Part shown: positions 54,633 through 64,000 of the stretch, in pieces
Position numbering within the stretch: the stretch's first letter is position 1
Layout: the number at the start of each line of letters is the position of its first letter
DNA from: Patagioenas fasciata
Taxonomy: Eukaryota; Chordata; Aves; Columbiformes; Columbidae
NCBI RefSeq assembly: GCF_037038585.1
Contig: NC_092521.1
Span: 54,072,398-54,136,397 of the forward strand
DNA length: 64,000 bases
Reading direction: 5' to 3'
The notes under the pieces: generated by a model
Database searches by the model: none
The model's input: only the letters and a program-made list of their open reading frames with translations
Told to the model about the DNA's origin: nothing
Position numbers and translations under genes: made by a program

Positions 54633-57600
54633 CCAAGGAGAAAAATAAAATAATCTGGTAAATCATATTTTTACCTCTCTTAAGAAGAGGTAGGTATGAT
54701 AAAAATGAGCAACACAGAATCACCACTTAAATGAGCCATTTACAGATAAAAAGGTTACTGTCATCACATCCTGCTATAAAATCCAAGTGGCCATAACAGA
54801 CAAACTTCTGGCAGAAGATACCATGTATCATTGAACTGAACTTCTAGCAAAAGATATTTGCATTCTTAAAGACATTGATGTAACTTTTATAGTTTGTTAT
54901 ATGATTGAATTAGCTTTATCACACATATTTCCACTAGAAAGGAAGGCAAGTGCTACATACAAAATCCTCACTGTTTCCACTGTTGAACTGTCAGGCTCCA
55001 TTATCACATTAGGCTATTGGAGCAAAGAGGCTTTGAATGAGTCTTGATAGATCTCCATAAGGATCTGTAGAGAGTTCAGTAGTAGACTTCTCAGCTGGCA
55101 AATCTAGTTTGATTGACTAGATTCCATTTGTTAAAATACCTTGCAGCCAGCTTTGCACAAAAGTACTTGCTACTTCATCTTTCCACCATCAAGCCCATCC
55201 CTGGTAATTACTGTTCAGCATTTTGCAAGAGATTGTGGCGGTCCTGAGAAAAGCCAGAAGAATTTTTAAATTAAACTAATCTTTTTCTAACTGTTGGTCT
55301 TTTCAGAGGAAGGTAAACTCCTTGATTTTTTTTCCAGCTACTCAGCTGCCCATTTGCCCCAAACCAGAGATTTACACACTACCCAATGCCAGAAAATGAG
55401 TAGTGTACAGATGCTAATTTGACTTTGAAAAAGAATAACAAGTAGTTCACTACAGCTCTGCACAAAAGCAGAACACCATGTTTTCATTAGAGGTTCAAGC
55501 AAGTTGCTCTCATTTGTAAGGACTTGGTTTTAGCCAGATGCACAACTAAAACTCACTACAGAGAAACTGAAACCTGAGTGGGCACTGTCAGAATTGTATC
55601 ATTCAGACATTTCCTACAGGGAAATCCCCAAGCTCAAAGAAACCAGATGGAATCAAATCACTAACAAGTTGGTCTGCAAAGTGGATATAGCAGTTTGCCC
55701 TGTTCACACTCTACAATGTCTGATTCTTAAAGAAATAACAAGATGAAAGAAACCAAAGGTTAGATGGATTTGTTGTACGCATTGCATTAATATTTCACCA
55801 AAAGTCAGGCAGAAGACTTGTTCATTATAAAGTCAGTTGTAATGTATTTGAATGATGGCTGAAGAGGTGGCCAACATGCAGTATGCCAGGGAAGACAGAC
55901 AAGAGTTTTTAGGTAGATGAGGCAGCCAACTTCTGTTTTACGTGCTTCAATATACCTATTGACTCTAATCTTTCAGAATGAATGAGGACAGCTGGAACAT
56001 GCAGCTTGTTGAGGTAGATCCAAAGCGCTGACAGTTCACACAAAGTTGTCATGGACTGAGATACATCATTGCATAAGTAAAAGATGTTCGCAACCAGGAG
56101 AACTACTCCTCTGTTGTGAAGCTTATGCCTGATTATATGGCCTACACTTCTTCAGGAATTATTCTACCTGAATCCAGGCTCTAGAGAAGTTCTCACAAGC
56201 TCCTTGTTGGTAAAGATAAGTGCCGCCATCTTCCCTGGAGACTCAATTTAATTCTTTGTGGTTTTATAAGGGGTTCTTTTTTTAAGTCAATTGATTTTGT
56301 TATAGGTATAGCCTACCAAGCAACCCAGAAGTTTCCTCTAAGAAGAATTTTAAGGATCTGGGATGTTTCTGGAGTTCTGACAACTCCAACTGGATGCATA
56401 TTTGGCAGCTTTACTGTAACGAATGCACATCTGTCGATACATTCTGGATACACCTGATTCACTGCACATAAGCAGCAACTTCATAGTATTTGCACAGTGT
56501 TGTTCAACATTCCATCTAACTCAGATAGCCTTCCCACATACAGCATTGGTGCACTCTGAAGACATTAAACTTACTCTACATGTGCAGACCACAGCACATA
56601 ACATATCATTAATGGAAACATGGAAACCACGTGCAGGTATGATCCTTCTTTATTTATCAAAGGCCTTTTAGACATATATTTTACCTCACTTATCTTTATA
56701 AAGTATTTTTTTAAAGTATTCTCATTCTAGGACCCCCAGCTATATTCTGTACCATGAGATCTGAATGAAGCCCTAATTCCATTCCCAATTAATGATTTAA
56801 GTCAGGAAATTAATAGTCTTTCATAACTGTTTTGTTTCAGGTGGAGGAAAAGTGGTTTTGTGCACTTCAGCAAGATCCATGCATTCTCTGTTTTTTACCA
56901 TGTTTGACTGCATGGATTCTCACAATGTGACTGGCAGGCAAGGTGAAACTGTCCCTCTTTACTTTTTACAGATGGCATGTAGAGAAAGGGGAACACCCTT
57001 CAGAATAACAAACTTCCTGGCAGAGGCACAGCTGATTAAATTAATTCCTTTTACAAACACAAGAATACATACGAGAATTCTGCTTTACATAGGCTTTGCT
57101 ATGCCAGCAAGTATGTTCAACAAACACAAAGATGATATTAGTTTTTGGTATCCTGATCACCACAGGGAGGATGGTAAAACTTCTTACAGGAATGCCACTT
57201 TTAAGACAGTTTCCCTCTGAATTCCCTTTGATTTCCCTCTCAAACAGGTCACTGAATTCAGATTCACTAATCTCAGTCTGATATCCCCTGAAAGCTGAAT
57301 GAATTAAGGAGGTGTTTTGGATTTTTTTTTTAATGAAATCAGAAGACAGAAACTGATGGGAAATGAAGACAAAAGATTTTGTGAAGCAAGCCTAGAGCTG
57401 AGTCCACAGGTGACAATGTTTTCTGAATTGTTCATCAGCGCACACAAGGAGGACTCCCAGTTAGACTTCAGTGAGCAATTCCGCTGAGGCATTCAGAAAA
57501 GCAACAGCCTGATTTTCCCCCAGATATTTTGGCTTCTTTGTGCTGAGGGTAATAACGCAGGAATTTGCAAGTGAACAAAGTAGATGTGACTTAAAAAATG

Positions 57601-58935
57601 TAAAGAGTTCATGTGTGTGGTAACAATGAGCTTTTTGTTGTGTCATTTCTCAGAACACAGAAATACTTTAAAGGGTCTAATCTCATTTGCAAGTTAGCGT
57701 TTTTAAAAATGTTAAAGCAATCCGCGGTTCATAACAAGCAGGCAATGCTGAAGTCTGATTACCAGCAATAGATTCTTGATTTACTGAAAACATTTACAGA
57801 GGATACAGTAACAGTTGTTCAGAACAGTTTGATGCACTTCAGGAAAAAAACAAGAGCTAAGGACAAAATGTAATAAAATGTCACAGAGTATTAGAATGTA
57901 TAAAATATGTAATAGTATTACACTGCAAAAGTTGTGGTCACATTCTTTATAACATTCTCAGGCAGTTCTCAATAGCACAGATTTGGTTTAGTTGTTCTGT
58001 CATATTCAAGTTTTGGATTAAATGAGTTTACTAAATAAAAGCCATGGAACTATCGGGCATGGGTTCAGATTCCTTGCCTGCTCAATAGATTTATCCTCAT
58101 TATATTTTACCAGTGAATGTCCCTAGCTTAACCTTTTCTATACACTTTCATCAGAATCCTATTCTGTAATCACAATGAAAATCCAGGCTGATTTCCCTAA
58201 AATAAATGGCCTGAAATTGCTAACCTCTAACTGCAGGAATTAAGGCACTAATTCCCTGTTCTGAGAGTCAGCAAGAAGTCTGGGTTATAACACACAACCT
58301 GCCTTATAAACCATTTTGTGGAGATGTTGCCTAACAATATGCATTAGCTGCAGAATCAACCTATTTGAAAAGCTGAAAGCTTCACTACAACTTACACAAC
58401 AGGCTTCAGTAGCAAGCCACTAGGTAGAAATCATTTTGAAAAGTGACCACTCATTTTTCTGTAGCCCCACATAGAGGAGAATTTCTGCAGTCACAACACA
58501 AAACTTTACAGGAGCTAAATAAGGTGTATGGTTTTATTAGTAGAACCTCTGCAAACTCCAATTCACAATGTTTAGATTAAACTATTTCAGATTAAAATGA
58601 AACTTCATTATAATGACAGATCACTATCTTCTCCTAAAACCCATTTATATTTCTTCTCATACTGCAGAGCAAAATTAATACATCAATTAGAAATACTAGC
58701 TGGGGAAGATTAAATTTATTTAATTAAATCAGTTTTCAATATAAGAACGTATCTACTAAGTTTGTCTGTTCTCCAGTGCTTCCAATGAGGGATATTCCTC
58801 AAGATCCCTGACAAGTCTACTCTGGTGCTTTAGCACTTTAAAAGTTACAAATTTTCAGCCCTCTTTGCTGCATTCATTATCTTGATTGCAGCTTTTGATT
58901 ACCTGAAAGGCTGCTATCACACATGCTTTTATTTT

Positions 58936-59165
58936 TTCCAGACTAAGTAAACAACCTTTTCAATCTTTCCACAGTCAATTTTCTAAACCTCTTATCCTTC
59001 TGAATTCTTGGCAGCCTGCATCTCTCCAACAGTGCAGCTCCTCAGACCTCATCAGCACCAACTGAAGTAGAATAATTTCTTAAATTCTTGACAGTTTTGT
59101 TAACACACCCAAGAATAAGTTTGGCTTTCTTTTCAAGGCACTACAGTTTGGTTTGCATTGCATGC
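58936..59165 (-). mobile_element. Old, diverged CR1 LINE fragment
   Basis: In intron 1. Segments cttttcaatctttccacagt, ttttctaaacctcttatcct, ctcagacctcatcagcacca, gaagtagaataatttcttaa and aagaataagtttggctttct follow the reverse-complement order of the CR1 ORF2 3' half, heavily mutated. It may extend further to the left (from about 58790). Confidence 0.6.
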
Positions 59166-62100
59166 TAATATAAATAAAATAGCCTGTTCTGTTGTACTGT
59201 AGCCTGGTCAGTCACAAAAGAGAAGTATACGCCACGTTAGGCCCTGGGATGAGCTCAGCTTATCTGTAAACCAGATTACTTTGCAGACATTCAGTGAATG
59301 TTCGTAAACACTTGCTTACAGAACAATCTGCTGATTATTTTACAGCTGATTTTGTCAAGTTTTTGCAAACCACGCTTAAGCAATCCAACTGACTCACAAG
59401 AAGAACAACAATTAAACCAATCTTCTGCAGTGGTTAATGTGACCAAAAACATTCTGCTTGAGCCCTGCAAGCTGTTAGTGCACAAACAAGCTACAAAAGA
59501 CCACACCTTGCCACTTCCTCTATCCAAAGAAGAAAGGGCTTCTCTGCCAAACATTTTCTGCTGTTGCTTGTAAGCACTGAGCCTTAATGTAGACAGGATA
59601 CTGCAGCAACAGGCATTTACCTACTGTGGTCTATCTTGGGCTGGACGATGTGCTAATGAGCATTCAGTGCTCAGAAATGTATTGGAAAGACATATAAAAC
59701 TGCAAATAAATAAAGTGGCATTCTGTCAAATTCAGACTGCAAACACAGGAGGCAAAAGTCTGCTCACAAGAATGAACACCAGCTATACTATTCATCCCAT
59801 GCTAGTTTCCTACATGTAGTTTGTGAGGGTTAAAGAGCAACAGTATGGCGTAACTTGCACATTTTCTTTAAAATTCTCAAACACCAGCATTCAGCGAGGT
59901 AAATGGCCAGAAAGTGGCAAAGAATTTGAATACAGCATAATGTTTTTTTCCAAAAAAAAGGTCAGAGAACAAACGCTTAACAAAAATTTTCAATTTCCAT
60001 GTGTAACATGCAGCATGCTAGACATAAAAGGCAACAGAAAACTGGTACAGAGAAGAAAGTATTACATCTCAATGAACTTTTAATTGCAAGATGCTAAATT
60101 TCCCAACATAAGGTATTAGAAGGATAGAGAGTTATAATCAGGGAATTGTCAAACTCACTGGAAAATGTCTGTGACAAAGAAACCCAGAGTTCCAGATTAA
60201 ATGTTTAGCAAAAAAAAGGCCAAGCAATATTAATACAATAATAATATATCTGCTCAAGAAACTGAAGCTTTTCACCTCTGTTAGATATACAGTAACTCAT
60301 GTTTTCTTACACAAAGTATTGAGGTTTTTAATATCAGGGATAGGTTAGATACCAGTTTAGACTGAATGCTAACACTAAAACAATAACCTTCAGATTATGA
60401 AGCTAAGTGTTAACAAGTTAGCTAATGCAAACTTTATGATGTCCCATGTTCTTAGTCCCTTTTGTGCTTGGAGCTTGCACATAGATGTAAAATATACAAA
60501 GACTAAGTCACAACAGGTGCACTCATGTCAGAAGCAGAGAGCGTAAGGACGCAAAGATGTGAGTCAGTGTATAAATTCTTAACACCAAAGGAGTTTGAGC
60601 AACTAATTTTCAGTCCCACCCAGATTCCTACAAATGAGCTACTGTATTTCCCAAAGGAGTGCACTTCACCCTTAACAGCCATCAGCTGAAAGTTTTCAGA
60701 GAATAGCAAACACTGGGAAATACAATAGGTTGAACAGCTTACATTACAGCCCTGAATGTGTTTTCTAGTATTATGGTTTGGTCCTTAACACATTTCAGGG
60801 ATCTGACGCAAAAAAATTGAGTTATTTGGGATACAAGTGTATCAAAATGTTTTATCACAGCAGTTTCTAATACCTTCAATATTTGCAGTGACTTGCTGCT
60901 TTCAATCAGAACAAATTAAGGGCCAGCAGGAAGAAAACTAGTTTTCATGCTAGTTTTCAGCATCAGGCAGTATTACTTGATAAAAAAGGTGGGCAATTTG
61001 TGAATACTCTATATATTATGCATTTTCTAAGTATAATTAATATTTCTTCCATCAAGTCATGTTTTGCAAGTATTGGGGTTTTTTTTGTATGGTGTTGGCC
61101 TGTTCAAGAATTTGCCGAGAAATTGTCACAGCATTTACACCAAAGCAAAAGAGCCAAAAGTCGATAGATGGGCAGGCTGCCAAGGAACAACAAACTTGCC
61201 AGACCATGAAATTAGTTCTTTCTTGTTCTCCCAAAGCTTCTTCCACATGTTGAGGAGGCTACCTCATTGTGTTTGTTGGTTTTGGGGTTGTTCTTTCTTT
61301 TAATATAACACTAGCCTACGTAGTCACCTTAATCTTGGGTACGGTTTTCACTCAAATCTGAAGTAAATACAAGACACAGCTATTAAATATTTCAGTGTCT
61401 CGTCAGTTTTGCTTACATGCAGCCTAAAATACAATATTAGCTTACATCAATCTGACAGTAGTTACTGGTATGTCAAAGACAAAGGACCTCAGTCATTTTT
61501 CACTTACTATGTGTCCCAATATCAACAACACCAAACATTTTTGGTCCTACTCATGATGGATCTAAAACAGCTTTTTTTTCCCTCCTCACCTTTAACTAGA
61601 ACTACCTCAATTGATAATGGCTCACCCTGCACTTCTTTCCTATCACCAGTTTCCAAGCTGATGCAACAGTCTTCTTGTAAATTAAAATCCTGTCTGTGTT
61701 TCATCCTAATGAAATTTGCATGCATAAATGTGCAGCTTTAGGCTTCACACAGAATCATTTATTATAATAAAGGAAGTTATGAGCCAAGTATCCATTAGCT
61801 CTCTCCTGATTCTAAATTTATATTCGTAACTTGCAAATTCTAAGAGACCTGAGGTTGAGAGGAATTTTAAAGGTTTAGTTGTCCCAGTCACCTCTGTAGT
61901 GTCACTCAGTATCACATCCAAAGTGTTACTACTTCTTTTCCTATGTAAACATGAAGAAGGACCCCTTGAGGCAGCTGGCATCTCCTTGTGATCATAAGTG
62001 AAGTCTTACAGCAAATAGCTGCACTACAAAGGAACTCAGATATATTTTTCACTTAGTTAATTTAAGTTTGTTCTTCACTAGCCATATATAAAATCAACTT

Positions 62101-64000
62101 TTATTTGCAGCTGTCTTAGATGAAGTTAAATTTGTATTTAAAGCGGATTTTTTTTCCATTAATGAATAAAAGCTATTTCAAGTTGAAAAATTTTTGACAT
62201 CTCAGAACTACCAGGTCTCCTGTTGTAAAAAGACATGTTCTTTTCCAGACACAGAAGAAAAATGTTTTCATTCCAGCAGGCACAAAGCCATTTTCAGGGC
62301 ACATACAGCCCCCTATCACAGCCAGATCTCCCTGGGTAGAATGGAGCCATTTCCCCCATCCTGAATGGAGTTGAGAGGATTTGCAACAATGTAACACTGA
62401 AGACACACAAAACTTGACCATTCCCTTATCTCTACTTGTAAGATTTTGCAATCTCTGATTTAAATGGTTAACTGGAAATAAACAACCTCTGTAAGTTTCT
62501 TATAACCAACCGTTCAACATGCTATAGAGGTGGTGTTCTGCTCTTTGCAAGAAATAAAACATAGCCTGCTACTATTCTGGGCATTTTACTCTAGGCAATA
62601 AAGTAAAATTGCAAATCGCCATGCTTTGTTTACTCACATCTGCTGGTCTCCAGGCACATGGGTTAACAAATGTACAGGGTACATATTGCAACTATTCAGA
62701 AAAAAAAACATTAACATCAAGTCACCTGTTGCACATTTCCTATGTTTCAAACTCTCACTACTTTCAAACCTTTTTTTTCCACAGTGAATGCCTTCATGAA
62801 AATCAAAGGCACTTGGGTCACACAGGATAAATTCCCAACAAAGTATAATTTTAAGGACACAAAAACAAAGGGGGTGGAAGGAGCAGCCAATATTGCAAAC
62901 TTTAAAAAAGTTCTCTTCAGCATTGTCAATGCTCAATAACTCAGCCAGCCACATTGAATCTTAATCAAGTGTCCTAAAAGTATTTTGCCTTTGGCCTAAA
63001 AACAAGAATGATGCATTTCAGCCCAAAGGGCATTTTTTTAAAGAAAATTCTAACAGCCTCCTGAAGATCAGAACTGAGCTGTCAAGTAATTTAATTTAAA
63101 ATTCAGCAATGCTACAGCAGCACTAAAAAAAAAATTGTAAGGCACATTTTGGATCCTACCCTGAAACACCCCAAATATTTTTGCTGATTACTGTGGGAAA
63201 TATAGCACTCATATACAGCGAGCTGCAGAGTGGGTAGCATGTATTTCTTTGTCCTTAAAAACAGAAAAAATGAGGAGGGCTGCTCAAGTTAGAGAAACTG
63301 TATTATCAGTCACTACTAAGTGATATATAGAGGGGTTTTTCTTCTTTGGAGCAAACATCCCAACTTCCTCCTGCCACTGCACCACTGAGAAACCCCTTCT
63401 TACACTCTTTTCCTATCACTACAGCAGGATTTTCAGCCTACCAGAGATATCTAAACCTGGATTTGTCCATCACCACTGTTAGCTGTGGCAGTAAGCAACA
63501 GCAGATCCTTAAACCAACTGTAAGCATCATGCAATAAAAAGTTTCTGAGCAACCTTATGTATCACTGGAGCTAAACATCAGTGTGGCAAACTCAGATCCA
63601 TGTGAAAATACACACTGAATACAGCCATCCACCAGCAGTCATAATTTGTACCTACTGCTTCATTGCTGCCTTCAGATCATACATCATCTGCCATGACTAT
63701 GCAAAGACCTATTCCGCTTCAGTCATCACACAGTTCAGCTTGAACTTCCCTGCCCAGCCACATTCATCTCTCCCTCCCATTACCTGCAAAGAGTAGCCTC
63801 CTCTGTCTTATAGGAAACCTGCACTGTGCTTTCAAGAATCATTTCTCACATTAGAAATGCCCCCACCACAAAACTATCAAATATGCAAGGAAATAAGTTG
63901 GCATGAGTGAAGAGTGGTCATTCAACTCTGGTATTTGTATTTGCTGTGTGCCTTTAGCAATGATAAACTTGTTCTGGAGGATGCTGGCAGACACACTGTA

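Larger units (their letters stand above)
51593..64000 (-). other. LAMA1: LAMA1 intron 1 (5' part outside the window)
   Basis: At least 12.4 kb upstream of exon 2. I saw no exon 1: no signal-peptide ORF ending at a GT donor in phase 1, and no GC- or CpG-rich promoter segment. Contents recognised: a C-rich stretch at about 51780-51895, CR1 fragments at 52552-52822 and 58936-59165, poly-A at 54193-54224 and an A-rich tract at 54548-54632. Otherwise it is AT-rich sequence without recognised features. That this is intron 1, and not upstream intergenic DNA, follows from exon 2 beginning inside a codon. Confidence 0.75.

Overview
This window is vertebrate nuclear DNA, most probably from a bird. It is AT-rich and intron-dominated, and the only retrotransposon family I recognise is CR1. 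The gene is also compact: more than thirty exons in about 51 kb. Turtles and crocodilians also carry CR1, so the class is an inference. There are no bacterial-style genes, operons or CRISPR arrays.

One gene explains the window. LAMA1 (laminin subunit alpha-1) lies on the minus strand, so transcription runs from high to low coordinates. I placed 32 consecutive exons (called 2 to 33, assuming one upstream signal-peptide exon as in mammals) from 51592 down to 3219, plus one probable coiled-coil exon at 97-195. Exons 2-33 total 4745 nt, about 1581 codons. Every exon junction keeps the frame and no exon contains a stop. The peptides match laminin alpha-1 better than alpha-2. In order they encode the LN domain (exons 2-6), LE repeats (6-11), L4 domain a (11/12-15), LE repeats (15-24), L4 domain b (24-28), LE repeats (28-32), and the switch into the coiled coil (33). 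The coiled coil is barely reached, and the C-terminal LG domains lie beyond position 1.

The right-hand 12.4 kb (51593-64000) is part of intron 1. No exon 1, promoter or CpG-rich segment is visible there, so exon 1 probably lies outside the window. Introns range from 137 bp (intron 28) to 8.6 kb (intron 3). Repeats inside introns are CR1 fragments at about 4.2, 9.4-10.3, 25.7-26.3, 39.4-39.7, 52.6-52.8 and 58.9-59.2 kb; a 161-bp fold-back hAT-like element with matching 8-bp target duplications at 15.9-16.1 kb; a roughly 190-bp direct repeat pair at 1.4 and 1.9 kb; a (TA)25 array at 45.3 kb; and several homopolymer tracts.

I found no previously undescribed system. Points worth checking are a GC-AG intron after exon 2, a reading frame open from intron 25 through exon 26 into an intronic CR1 reverse-transcriptase fragment, the unlocated exon 34, and an unexplained 222-codon ORF in intron 5. 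Family comparisons are from memory of human LAMA1 and LAMA2; no alignment was run.
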